Of a stretch of 64,000 bases of DNA, positions 34,851 to 45,800 are shown in pieces. Source of the stretch: Coenobita brevimanus (taxonomy: Eukaryota; Arthropoda; Malacostraca; Decapoda; Coenobitidae); the NCBI GenBank assembly GCA_032717465.1, contig CM064655.1, positions 20,239,051 through 20,303,050 on the forward strand, in the 5' to 3' direction. Both the position numbers and the translations under genes were made by a program. How positions within the stretch are numbered: the first letter of the stretch is position 1; the number at the start of each line of letters is the position of its first letter. Under the pieces are notes generated by a model. It saw only the letters and a list, made by a program, of their open reading frames with translations. It had not been told where the DNA came from and made no database searches.

Positions 34851-36085
34851 CTAAAAATCCAACTGCTGGGGACCTCCTTTCTTCTTCCTCCAGCTCCTGT
34901 TCCCCGGGTTCTGTCTCCTCCGCAGGTGCAGGTTTGTCCTCTGGTTCCTCGTTCTTTAAAGAGAAAACTTTTACGTTGGCCTGGGGTGGTGGTTTTCCAT
35001 CTGGCAGCTTTCAATTGGTCCCTGATATCGTGCAGTTGGCACCTGGAGCTGAAAGCAGAGAACTCCCAAGGGTTCACCAGGATGAGGTTGGGGTTCTCCC
35101 TGTAACTGGGGTGCCGGTGGGTGGGGTGCACCCCAGGCAGGCTGGGTGCTGGGGTGGGGCTGGTGTGGGGTATAGGCGGACTGGAGGAGCCGGAATATTC
35201 GTGGGAAACTTTTTTACCACGTTGATTTGCTGGGGTGCAGGGTGGGAGGTCAGGAGGCAGCGTATCGGTTGGATATCCTTATCCATGTCTCCGGTAGGGT
35301 CATGGATTTTAAAGTGCTCCTTGACCATGCTGGGAAGCACTCTCAGGAAAATATTAAAGGTGTGTTGCTCCTGGGTTTCATCATCTGCCTCCAGGTAGGC
35401 AGCGGTGACCAGGCGTCTAGCCTGGATTAGAGTATCATCCAAATTGCCATCAAAGGTTAGGCTATCCAATTGGGATAGTGCCATAACTTTACCTAGTGGT
35501 GGAGTGAAGGCTTGAATCAGCGGTGGCTGAATCGGTAGAGAGGCGGCCTGCGGTCCTAATGGACCCAGAATCGAATCCCGGCAGGGGCAGGGAACAGTTT
35601 AAGGATTTGAATTTCCTAAAAGCAGACTTTCCTGATCTACCAGATGACCCACCGACATGTCGTAAAAATACCCCCGCTAATACCAGTACACCAGTCCTAT
35701 ATGAGACAGCCCTAGCATGTATTCAATATGGACGATGGGTGTTAGCGCCAAAGTGGAGACACGTGGAGGTGTAGGAGGACTACTGGGCCTTGGGATGGGT
35801 CAGTGTCCCCGAGAAATAGGCCCTGAGCCTTTGTCCAGAGTTGGACACGTAAAAAAAAAAAAAAAAAAAAAAGGTGAGCCCCGGAATGATCTTGGGTGCT
35901 ATATTAGTTGCCGTTTAGCCCAGTAGCGGGAGTGTGACTACAATTTTCTGTCAGTCATCCTCGAACCCAGTATCTAGCAAAGGTTTAATAATTGCCAGGT
36001 ATGTGTGAACATCATACTGTTCAGGGTCGAATTTAGATAATTGCACATGCGGTTTGGTTGGATTTTCCCAGTATTTCCTGATTAC
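34851..36085 (-). pseudogene. element C gag, split by a SINE
   Basis: The N-terminal part (KPHVQLSKFDPEQYDVHTYL) lies at about 35940-36060 and the rest at 35074-35517 (ALSQLDSLTFDGNLDDTLI ... PSMVKEHFKIHDPTGDMD). The SINE at 35518-35872 sits between. The C-terminus AFSSRCQLHDIRDQLKAA matches A and B, and again no zinc knuckle is present. An in-frame TGA occurs near 35957. Confidence 0.85.
35518..35872 (+). mobile_element. tRNA-derived SINE inside element C gag
   Basis: Starts with a tRNA-like head: box A-like tggctgaatcggtag and box B-like gaatcgaatccc. A body of about 250 bp follows, shared with 48056-48378, then a 22-base poly-A tail (35851-35872). Orientation is opposite to element C. The head looks like a pol III promoter. 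I do not see a convincing target duplication. Confidence 0.88.
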
Positions 36086-36110
36086 CTCTCTCGTATGCCC
36101 GGGTCAAGAA

Positions 36111-36126
36111 CCACCGCTGTCCACCA
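36111..36126 (-). other. element C primer binding site
   Basis: On the minus strand TGGTGGACAGCGGTGG follows the LTR end by one base. It differs from A and B at two adjacent positions, so it may still pair with the same tRNA. Confidence 0.75.
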
Positions 36127-36127
36127 G

Positions 36128-37235
36128 TGTAATGTTTGGTCTTTTAGGGTCGGCTTCCCATCCCTCTAACGCCTAGTGTGTACCTGGGTTCTCTTTCTAG
36201 ACCGGAGCTTAGACAAATAGGAGAGAGGCAGGACACAAAAACCCAAGGCAACAAACTTACATGTGTATTACTAAATTCTACAGTGGAACGGGTAGACGTC
36301 ACGAATACAGAGATACTGGGCAATTAGGCCTAGATATGGGTTGCTAGTATCGCACAGGATACTACTCAGGTTAAGGTTGGGTAAGGTAAATAGCACTTAG
36401 GGCAGAGGGGTTATGCACTATTACTGCAGGAAGTCCAAGTTTTATATACTGGTGGAATTGATGGTACTATTTCACTGTGGGTTATTACTACTTTAACACT
36501 AGGGCCTGCGTATGATCTTAGTGTGGTGCAGCGTTATTATTTGGTAGTGTGTTCACTGTGATAGACCCGTATTTCATTGTCTTGCCGTGTTCACTGTTTC
36601 ACTGTCACATTACTTATTCCACCACTCTTTTACATTGTCACTAATGCTTTTCTCACCGACTTCCTTTATCCTATTAATGGACTGTTCTGCCTTTACTTCA
36701 CTATGTCACGGACACTATACTTTCAGTGTCACTCCTTTCGGGTCTGGGCATAGTGGCAGTCAGGTACAAGGACGGCGGAGGTGACTCAGCCTCACTATTG
36801 GCAGGGCTGGGTTCTGCTGGGGGCCTCTGTGTTCAGGGGCCACGGGATCACGTGTAGGGACGTCCTCTCTTGTCCGGGGCTGCTGGTGGTGAAGGGTCCC
36901 GTGCTTTCGGGGCTTGGGGCGGGAGTCTGGCCCTCGGGGCTTGGGCCGAATAGCCATTTCCTGTAGGAGGGTTGAGCAGCTGCCGGCCATCTTAGGGGTG
37001 CTGACTGGAGCTGGAGTACAGCTCCACCCCGTGGTTGTTGGTGGTCAGCTTGCCCGGAAGGTAGTCCTGTATTCATGCTATGGTGGCTGCAGGCGAGCTC
37101 CAGGTCATAGGGGCGTGAGGCCCAGGCGGACTTATGTCCTTATTGCCCAGAGTCCAGGCGCAGTGGATATGCTCCTCGGTGGGCTCCTTCTGGGGGTGTT
37201 AGTTCGCCCTCCGTGGCATTATACTGCATTTTAGT
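36128..37235 (-). repeat. element C 5' LTR (1,108 bp), array deleted
   Basis: Matches the 3' LTR from TGTAATG to about 36955, then jumps directly to the last array unit (cctgtaggagggttgagcagctg) and on to the terminus gcatatactg-like end at 37235. The array and the GC-rich segment before it are missing. Confidence 0.92.
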
Positions 37236-37240
37236 ATTAT

Positions 37241-37742
37241 TGTAATTATGTCTGGACCCCATATTATAATAATACAACTCATAGATAGATAGATCGATAG
37301 ACAGATAGATAGACAGACAGAAGCACCAAGCCAGGGGATGAGATAGGAAGTGTGTCAGCGAGAATCAAGCAAAGGGAAACGGGCTAGGAACCCTTAAGTG
37401 AAGGAATGCTTGACATGCACCAGAAGCTGTACATACACACAGACATACGGTGTTCTAGAAGCTTCACAACAGGAAAGCCCACGTGACATGACCCCTGCTA
37501 AACAAGAATGTAGGAATCAGAGCTCAATAAGGGGCTAGCCATAGAACCAACAGGTAATGGAGAGTGCAAATAAAAAGAGGGGTCTGACGAGACTTAGTAA
37601 ATTAAATCGCTGTGTAATACATACGTTGCTCAACTTACGACCTTTTTTGAAGATAATAAATCAAGATCAACTCTGTATTCATCTTTAACTCCTCCTGCTC
37701 TTCGATTACCAAAATAACTTTAACCAAAACTCAAGCCTTACA
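37241..37742. other. spacer between C and H
   Basis: Host or old repeat DNA with a GATA/GACA microsatellite at about 37270-37322. No ORF of interest. Confidence 0.6.
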
Positions 37743-39683
37743 TATTAATGTGCGCGCCCCCGCCACGGAGCCGCAGCCCTACCTCCACCCCAGGAGGGCA
37801 CCATGGCAGGCCAGATAAATGTGACACTGGCCCAGAGCAAGACGGGCGCTGGGGCGCCCCGACCTTGTGTCCCTCTTCCCCGCAACCTGCCCAACCACGA
37901 CGTCACAGGAATGCACCACTACTTCCCGGCCGGACCAGCCCTCGCCAGGATCGGGGTGGGACTGCTCCAGAAACAGTCCAAGGCAGCACTGCGGTAATGG
38001 CGACTGTATGTACCGGGGAGGGAATGGCTACTGTACATCCCTCAGCTGTTTCCCCCTGCAGCCCCGCGACGACGGCCACTGTACGACTCGGGATGGAATG
38101 GCCACTGTACGTCCTTCTGCTGCAGCCACATCTGAAGCCCTTCTTGGTGTGGCAGCTATTGAACGCACACCGACAGGCAAAGGCAGGAGTGGAACCACGA
38201 CAATGGCCACTGTATGCGTCGGGGAGGGAACGGCCACTGTACATCCCTCATCCAGCTCCTCCTCCTATGGGAGTAGCCCTGTGGTAACGGCCACTGTCCG
38301 TACCAGGGAGGGAACAGCCACCGTATGTCCCTCGGCTACTTCCCGTTGGGCAGGCAGACCCGCGGCAATGGCCACTGTACACGCCAGGGAGGGGACGGCC
38401 ACTGTACGTCCCTCGTCTGCCTCTTCCACCTTCGGGAGCAGCCCCACGGTGACGCCCACTGTATGCACCAGGGAAGGAACGGCCACTGTACATCCTTCTG
38501 CTGCTACCCCAAGGGGCTGTGGAACTGCGACCATGGCCACTGTACACGTCGGGAAAGGGACGGCCGCTGTACACCCTTCATCCACAGTCCTGAGGGTTCT
38601 CCTAGAGGGATAGGTCCCTTGTGCGGCCCACTCTATATCCCTCGGCTGCGTGGGACGCCCTTCTGTCTCTCCCTCCAGGTGTGGTTCCCCAGAAGTGCTG
38701 CCGTTCCAGGAGTGGTGGTGAGGTCCTGTCTCCAAAGGTGGGGTTCGTGCCCTACAGCCTGCCCCTGGATGATCCCGGATCCTGATGGACGCCCCGCAGG
38801 CAAGGTGCTGCAGCCAACCCTTGATGGCGCCCCTAGAGGTGACTGCAGTCCCAAGCCTCCCAGGGCTAGCCCGTGGACCCCAAGGCAGGACCGCTCTGAT
38901 CCCACTCACTGTCAGCCCTCCGCCAGGAGCAAGAAGTGGCGGGCCCGACTCATGATGCTGTTCGGTCCCAGTTCCGAGGGCCCCTTACCAGGTCGAGGCC
39001 CGAACAGAAGAGGGCCTCCCTGCACCCCAGACCAGACACGCGCCCAGGCAGCGACGCCCCCAAGAGCTGTCCCGTGCCTCCTGCAGGAGGGCTTCCCAGA
39101 AGGGCTCCCTCACACTCCTGGGCACCACCTCAGTTAAACCCAGGCCTCAGCAGTCCAGTGACGATGCCCCCAGATCCCAGTGTCGTGCTAAAGACTTAAC
39201 AGTGAAAGTGACTACGAGTGATATAAAACAGTGAGACAGAAACACCACCCCTAGAAGTCTCTGTTCCAGTATATCCAGAGTACTGTGTATATGTCTAAGC
39301 ATCCCAGAACCAAAGAATATCCTAGAGTGTGACCAGAGAGACCGACCTACCACGTACAGTCCAAAGAGACCGAGTGTATGAACAGTGTCCCCATGGCTGT
39401 GTGATATTCTCTCGTGTATTGACTCGGGCGTAAACACCGTGCCCATGTGATATGTTATGCTAGTGTTAATTAACCTGTTACTTTACCCCATTCATATTCA
39501 GTGTATCTTTGTATGTACATTGAAAGGGAATTGAACTGAGACAATAGATGTGTTAAGGTGTCCTGCCGAGTTTTTATGCCCTGTTCCTTTGTAAGTGTTC
39601 TACTTCCGGTCTAGAAAGAGGACCCTGCTCAGTCGCTGGTGTCTTTAGAATGAGAAGTCAGTCTAAAAACATCCAGCATAACA
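37743..39683 (+). mobile_element. solo LTR H (family 1)
   Basis: An LTR with no internal region, from about TATTAATGTGCGCG to cagcataaca, colinear with the A 3' LTR. No exact TSD flanks the expected ends; a TTACA pair (37738-37742 and 39688-39692) sits four bases beyond the right end, which could be the duplication with four extra bases. Confidence 0.85.
37748..38770 (+). pseudogene. LTR-encoded extension frame in H
   Basis: The frame equivalent to the pol continuation is open from 37748 (QPAQPRRHRNAPLLPGRTSP) into the type-1 array to about 38090, where a small indel shifts it, then open in the next frame to 38613 (GEGTATVHPSS repeats). A different frame (38325-39137, 270 codons) reads the array as NGHCT repeats and continues to LFGPSSEG. 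Confidence 0.45.
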
Positions 39684-40065
39684 TAAATTACAAGACTAAA
39701 GAGTTACATATATATAAATGGTGGCTACGAAGTTTCTACAAAAGATGCAGTATGAACCTCATCTTCAGTTCTACAGTGAATTCCTACAAAATACAAGCTA
39801 CAAGCCTACGAGTCTACGAGTCTACAAGCCTACGAGCCTATGAGCCTACGAGTCTACAAGCCTACGAGCCAATGAGTCTACGAGTGTAAAGTTGAGTCTA
39901 CATTATCAAGATAGAAAACAAACAATACCTCTTACAACCAACAACTCACAACCAGCTCCTGACAGTATTCTCTCCAACCCCCCCTCTGTCTTCCCAATCA
40001 TCACGCTGATGTAGAGGTGAAGAGGTCACACGACGCCTTGCCAGTAGTTTAACAAAGTATTGACA
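39684..40065. other. spacer with 9-bp minisatellite
   Basis: Between LTRs H and E. At about 39794-39892, units of nine bases (variants of agcctacga and gtctacaag) repeat about ten times. Remainder unremarkable. Confidence 0.7.
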
Positions 40066-40218
40066 CAAACCGTAATACTAGGCGTTTTTGGCTCGGTTTC
40101 CCGTTCCGTAAACGCCTAGCGTATAGCGGGGCTTTCTTTCGAGACCGGGGCTTAGACAAATGAGAATGAGGCAGGACACAAAAACTCCAGGCAACAACCT
40201 TACACGTGTATTGCTTAG

Positions 40219-42306
40219 TGTTTTGCTGGGTGTTTTTAGTCCAACCTCTCGTCCTAAAAACGCCCTTGACTGAGTGGGGTCCTCTTTCTAGACCGGAAAT
40301 AAAGCACTCACAAGGGAACAGGGCATAAAAACTCGGCAGTATACCTTAGCACATCTATTGTCTTAATTCGAACTCCTTACAATACAAAAACAAAGATGCA
40401 CTAGATATAGAATTGACAGGGTGACAGAGTTGTTATTACAGGTATAATGTACCCACGAGCACAGTAATGATGTCGGGGGCAAAGTACAATCACAACAACA
40501 TACATAGATATTACATGTCACTAGGGCACAATGTAGGTGTTGGAACTAAGGCACAATTGTCATTTAATATGTCCGACAGGATATACTATATGTGGGTGGA
40601 GTGACGTCCCAGGTTGGTCAGTATTACTATACACATTACATGGGCGTACTGTCTGTACCCGAGTCGCGGCACACGAGAATGTCACTTACCCGTGGCGACA
40701 CTGTTTACTGGTTCTGTCTTTACGGGCTGGTGTTTGGTTAATCTCGGGGCGCCACTGATATGTCTCCCTGGTTCCGTAGGGTTTGGGTATAGGCACAGTA
40801 CTTTGGTGTATCACATTCGCCTCGCTATTCATGTTCACTGACCATGGGTTTTTGCCCTTGTGTTTATATGCACTGATCGTCACTTTCTAGTATATTATTA
40901 CTGTTTCACTGTCACATTCACTACTGTCACATTCACTTAGTTTCTGACACGACTTGAGAGGTGGGAGACGTCATCACTATGCCGCATATTCCTGGGGCTA
41001 GCGGAGGTGGCACCCGGGAGTGGGAGGGGACCCCTCGGGAGAGCTCTCCTGCAGGAGAGAAGGCACAGCTCTCGGGGGCATCACTGCCTGGGCCTGTTTC
41101 ATAGCTGGGGTGCAGGGAGGCCCTTCCACCTGGGGGCCTCAACCTGATAGGTGGCCCTCGGGACTGGGGCCAAACAGCTTCAGGAGTTGGGCCTGCCGCC
41201 TCTTACTCCAGGCGGAGGGCCGACGGGGAGTGGGGCATGAGCAGTCCCACCTTGGGGTCTGCTGGCTGGCCCTGGGAGGCCTGGTGCTGCGGTCGCCTAC
41301 AGAGCGGGGCGCTGTCAGGAACAGACTGTGGCACTTCTTCTGCGGGGCATCCGTCAGGGGCCAGCGTCGTCCAGGGGCCGGCTGCAGGGCAGGAACAGGA
41401 CCTCACCACCACTCCTGGAACAGCAGCACCTCTGGGGAACCATACCTGGAGGCAGAGAACAAAGGGCGTCCCATGCAGCCAAGAGGTAGTGAGCTGGCCG
41501 CACAAGGGACCTTCCCCTCTGGGAGAACCCTCAAGACTACAGATGAAGGGCGTACAGTGGCCGCTCCTTCCCCAACATGTACAGTGGCCATTGTTGCAGT
41601 TCCACAGTCTCTAAGGGTAGCAGCAGAAGGAAGTACGGTGGCCGTTCCCTCCCCGACACGTACGATGGCCGTTGTCGCGGCTCCACCTGCCCAACGGGAA
41701 GTAGCTGAGGGGTGTATGGTGGCCGCTCCCTCCCCGGTATGTACGGTGGCTGTTACCGCGGTGCTACTCCCGCAGGAGGAGGAGGAGGTGGATGAGGGAC
41801 GTATGGTGGCCGTTCCCTCCCCGACAGGTATGGTGGCAGTTGTGGTTCCACTCCTCCTGCCTTTGCCAGTCGGTGTGTGCTCAATAGCTAGCACACCGAG
41901 GCGGTCTCCAGATGTGGCTGTAGCTGAGGGGTGTACGGTGGCCGTTACCATGGCGCTATAGGGGAAAGCAACTGAGGGGTGTATGGTGGCCGCTCCCTCT
42001 CCAGTATGTATGGTGGCCATTACCGGGGTGTTACTTGGGACTGTATCTGGGGCAGTCCCACCCCGATCCTGGTGAGGGCTGCTCCGTCCGTGAGGTCGTC
42101 TCTCATTCTTGCGTTGTCGCAGTTGGTTAGGTCGAGGGGAAGTGGGACCCAAGGTAAGGGCGCCCCGGCGCCCTTCTTGCTCTGGGCCAGTCTCGCACTG
42201 ACCTGGCCCACTGTGGTGTCCTCCTGGGGTGGGGGTAGGAATGCAGCTCCGCAGCGGGGTGGGGGGTAGTGGGGTGGGGGGCCCGGCAGCGGAGGTGCAT
42301 ATTTTA
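40219..42306 (-). repeat. element B 3' LTR (2,088 bp)
   Basis: From TGTTTTGCTGGG to gcatatttta on the + strand, adjacent to codons for GGK of the tail. Its array is type 1. The AT-richer middle differs from A, D and H, so B represents a sub-lineage. Confidence 0.92.
41403..42306 (-). CDS. LTR-encoded extension of pol in B
   Basis: Continues without any stop from the internal tail module: one frame runs 43139-41403 (578 codons), of which about 301 lie in the LTR. It reads DGGKICTSAAGPPTP, SSPHQDRGGTAPDTV, then array repeats (GEGTATIRPSS and the like), then VPCAASSLPLGCMGRP ... LLFQEWW. The same frame and end segment are found in A and D. The function is unknown. As a product it would be the C-terminus of the pol polyprotein. 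Confidence 0.6.
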
Positions 42307-43480
42307 CCACCGTCCGTGGTCAGAAAGTCACGGCCCCATGACTGGAGGTGGTAGGTGCTGGTGGTGGATGTCTGGTGGGCAGGTGTGATGTGTTGGAGGA
42401 GGGTGGTCCAGTGGTGTGTTGCGTGGTTCGGTTCTTGGTGTGGGTTGAGGGTGAGATGGATAGTAGAAGGTTGTGTGGTGTGGTGGAAGCTGCAGAGGAG
42501 CTGGTGGGTTCCTCGTATTCTGAGGGCTGGACAGTGTGGGGGGCACCAAACTATCCCGTGGATCCTCATCTCCGGAGGTGGTGCTTGGTGCAGGGGCGAA
42601 GGCTGAATGCTGGCTAGGGGTGAGGTCCTGGGCTTTTTATGGGGGAGGACTGGGTGGGAGGGACATCTCCCCCTGGGGAACTGGATATGGGGAAATTTCC
42701 ACCATGCTTGGTGTAGGGTGAGTGTGATGGGGGTGGTGTTGGGGGTATGGGTGGTATGTGTGGGTGATGGTGGGGAAGAAGGGGAGGTAGGGGTGGGTGT
42801 AGGAGTGTATCTAGTCGTTGGGCATGAAAGGCGACCGGATCTTGTGGTAGCGGTGTTAAGGGTTGGTGTTGGGGGTGAAGCTGTGAAGGCACATGGTGGT
42901 GTGGGCATCCTGTTGTGGGTGTGGGTGGTGGTTCGTGGTGGTATGGGGTGGTGTGTGTAGTGGGCATGGTCGGTGGGTAGAGGGCGGACAGGGGTGGACG
43001 AATGAGTGGCGTGGGTGGCAGGTGGAGTTGGTGCACGTGGGGAGGTAGCAGGTGGTGTGGTGCGTGGGGTGGTGAGTGGGGGGGTGCGGGTGGCGTGTGG
43101 TGGGAGTCGTGGCGGTACGGTGGTGGTGGTTGTTTCCATTGCAGTGAAGGCGGGAGTTGGTGCTGAGTGGTGTGGTGCAGTGTTGGTGGTGGGTATAGTG
43201 GGCAGGGATTGAGAGTGGTGGTTGGGGGAGGTGGGGTGGGCGTAAGAGATGCAGGCGGAGGTAAGGTTGGTGTGGGATCAGGGTTGGAGGAAGGCAGTGG
43301 TGGGTCAGGTGAGGGTGTAGTAGGTGTGATGGTAGGTGAGTTAGAAGGAGGAGGGGTGAGAAGGAGTAGGTGTATGAATCAGGGGGGTGATTCTTGGAAG
43401 GCACTGAGGTGGATGGTGTGCAGCAGGAAGGTGTGTGGCGTGCGGTTGAGTGGAGGGTTATTGTTGGTGGGTTAGAAGGG
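42307..43480 (-). pseudogene. element B Pro-rich linker and tail module
   Basis: Pro/Thr/His-rich linker with conserved islands: TTRSGRLSCPTTRYTP, LHQAWWKFPHIQFPRG, MRIHGIVWCPPHCP, GTHQLLCSF, HHWTTLLQHI, YHLQSWGRDF, DGGKI. The frame from 43139 is open through all of these. The upstream part (43139-43806) is in another frame. No membrane segment or chromodomain seen. Confidence 0.75.
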
Positions 43481-44600
43481 AAGCACATGTCGGTTGCAGT
43501 ACTTGCGTGTCTGTCCCTGCTGTTGGATAATGACTTGGTAAGGGTTAGGGACTTTGATAATGGTGAAGGGGCCTTTGAATCAGGGAGAGGCTTTGCTGGG
43601 GGTTGGTAGGCGTGCCACCACAACAGAATCTCCCAGTTTGTAGGGGTTGGAGGGGATTGTGTCGGGCTGTAGGTCTTGTTGCAATTGAAGGTGGTGCAGG
43701 CGCCTTTTGAGGTGGTATGGGAGGTCGGTGGTGGAGGGTAGGGGAAGGGGTTGGAGGTGTTGGCGGAGGGGCAGCAGGAGCGGGGCTTCCCCGAAGACTC
43801 GCTCATGGGGGGTTATGCCGTCGTCTCTGAGGCATGTGTTAAGGTCCCACTGCACAATTTTGACATGGGCTGGCCAGTTGTTGTTGCCTGTTTGCACGAT
43901 TCGGGTTCGTACCTTGTTAAGGAGGGATCTATGCTTCTTTTGCAGACACTATTTCCCTGTGGCCAGTATGGAGAGGAATGTGAAATATGGTAACTGAATA
44001 ATGTCGCGAGTTCTTCCCAGACCTTGCCCGTGAATTCCGGGGCGTTATCTGAATGTAGGGCCTGGGGGATCCCAAAGTAGGGGAAGAAGTGGCGGACTAA
44101 GGCATCTGCGACTGTCACGGCGTCATGGTCTTTAGCGGGGTAGGCGATGATGAATTTGGAATATACATCAACGAAGGTGATGATGTATTTATAACCTGCT
44201 TTAGGTGTGAGGGGTCCAACCACATCAACCGAAAGTAGCTGCCAGGGTTTTTGTGCGGAGATCTTCCCAGCTGGTCCGGGTGTACACGTGATGTCTTTGC
44301 CCAAGGAACAGGCTCGGTACGTTTGAATGACGTTTTTGGCAATGGTGGAGGCGTTCGGCATCCAATACATGTCATTGAAGACTTGCAGTAGCTTCTTTGT
44401 GCTGAGGTGGATGCCATTGTCAGTGTGAAGGTGGAGCATGGCGTCGTGTGCAGTGCTGGGATCGAGGATGATGTGGGTGTCTGGGTTGAATAGATGGTCG
44501 CCGTGTTGGTGTAGTTTGGTGAAGGTGCATGGTGGGATCCAGGTGGGGAATTGTTTGTCTTGCCACATTTGTAGGAGATCTAGTTTGGCACGAACTGCAT
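43481..44600 (-). pseudogene. element B integrase
   Basis: SVDVVGPLTPKAGYKY carries the first Asp and HSDNAPEF the second. The third acidic residue (SVCERS in A) reads SVCKRS, Glu to Lys. The zinc finger is damaged: CRAC has become YRAC (IQTYRACSLGK). The frame 43813-44568 is continuous with RT/RNase H. The C-terminal GPF-type module follows in another frame (about 43500-43640, RDF-DNGEGAF region on the opposite strand). Confidence 0.9.
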
Positions 44601-45800
44601 TGATGGGGAGGCGAGAAAGGGCATCGGTGTTAGAGAGTAATTTCCCGGGTCGGTAAGATATTTTGAAATTGAATTCTTCCAGTGTCTCTCGCCATCGAAT
44701 CAGTTGGGCGTTGGTGATGTTGGACTGCTGTAGCCATTAAAGCAATTGATGGTCTGTAATGATGTCTACATGGGTGCCTGAAATGTAGGAGCGGAAGTAA
44801 TCCAATGCCCAAATAATTCCCAAGCACTCGCGCTTGGTGGCGGCGTAATTCCTTTCCACTTGATTGAGGGCGTGGCTGGCACAGGCGATAATATGTTCAT
44901 GCCCGTCCTGCACCTGAGCAAGTACAGCCCCTATGGCAGTGAGGGAGACATCGGTGTAAAGACAAAAGGGGAGGTTGTAGTCTGGGAAAGCTACAATAGG
45001 GGCTGAGATGAATTTGGTTTTGAGGGTGTTGAACACCGCTATTCTGGTGTCTGTCCACATGAAAAGTTCGCCTTTCTTTGTTAGGTCGTGTAATGGTTTG
45101 ACGATGTTGGTGAAGCCTTTGACGAAATGCCGGTAGTACGAGATCAGTTCGAGGAAGGCGCGCATTTCATGGACATCCTTAGGTAGGGGGAGGTCAGCTA
45201 TGGCGTGCAGTTTGTCGGGATCGGGGGAGATGCCCTCGGCTCCAATCACGTATCCTAGGAAGGAGATAAAACTTTCTGCTAGGACGCATTTAGAGGGTTT
45301 TAGAGTAAGTCCGGCCTGGCGTATTCATATGAAGACCTGTTTGAGGCGGTGGAGGTGGTCGGCCAGGCAGATCTCCCAGGTCAGGCCACTTAGGACCGAC
45401 TCCATGAGGCTGGAGAATGTGGCCGGGGCATTGCATAGTCCGGAGGGGAGGACGTTAAATTCATAGTGCTTGCCATTGGAGGTGGAGAAGACAGTTTTCT
45501 GTTTGTCCTCTGGGTGGACGGGGACTTGCCAGCACCCCAATTGCAGGTCGAGGGTGGAAAACCATGACAAGCCGTGTAGTGAGTTGAGGGAATCATCGAT
45601 TCTGGGTAGGGGCATGGCGTCCTTGGTGGTGACATCATTTAGTTTACGGTAATCAACACAGAACCACATGGTGCCATCCTTTTTTCTAACCAGAACGACG
45701 GGGGAGGACCAGGGGCTGGTGGAGTTGGAAATAACGCCGGCATTGAGCATGTCCTGGACCTGCCGGTCTTCCTCTGCCCATTGTTCTTGCATCGTGAGGG
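44601..45800 (-). pseudogene. element B reverse transcriptase and RNase H
   Basis: The frame 45792-44568 holds RT and RNase H with stops only near 45325 and 44737. RT blocks: FCVDYRKLNDV, WFSTLDLQLGCWQVP, FNVLPSGLCNAPATF. Where A reads CLVYLDNVIVFS and C reads CLAYLDDIIF, B reads EICLADHL: an in-frame deletion of about 13 codons removes the whole YxDD box. RNase H: YTDVSLTAIGAVLAQ, KRECLG, IITDHQLL. The RT is catalytically dead by a single deletion. Confidence 0.93.

Larger units (their letters stand above)
28626..37235 (-). mobile_element. Ty3/gypsy element C (family 2)
   Basis: A complete minus-strand element flanked by GTATT (28621-28625 and 37236-37240). From right to left: 5' LTR (36128-37235), PBS, gag split by a SINE, protease, RT, RNase H, integrase, tail module, 3' LTR (28626-30532). 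Its pol is clearly homologous to A and B but more diverged. It keeps an intact RT YLDD and integrase residues, but has a changed protease triad and several frameshifts. The two LTRs differ by about 800 bp because the array is lost from the 5' LTR. Confidence 0.95.

Noticed and set aside
35518..35600. A functional tRNA gene
   Set aside because: The head has box A- and B-like motifs but poor stems, and it is followed by a SINE body and poly-A.
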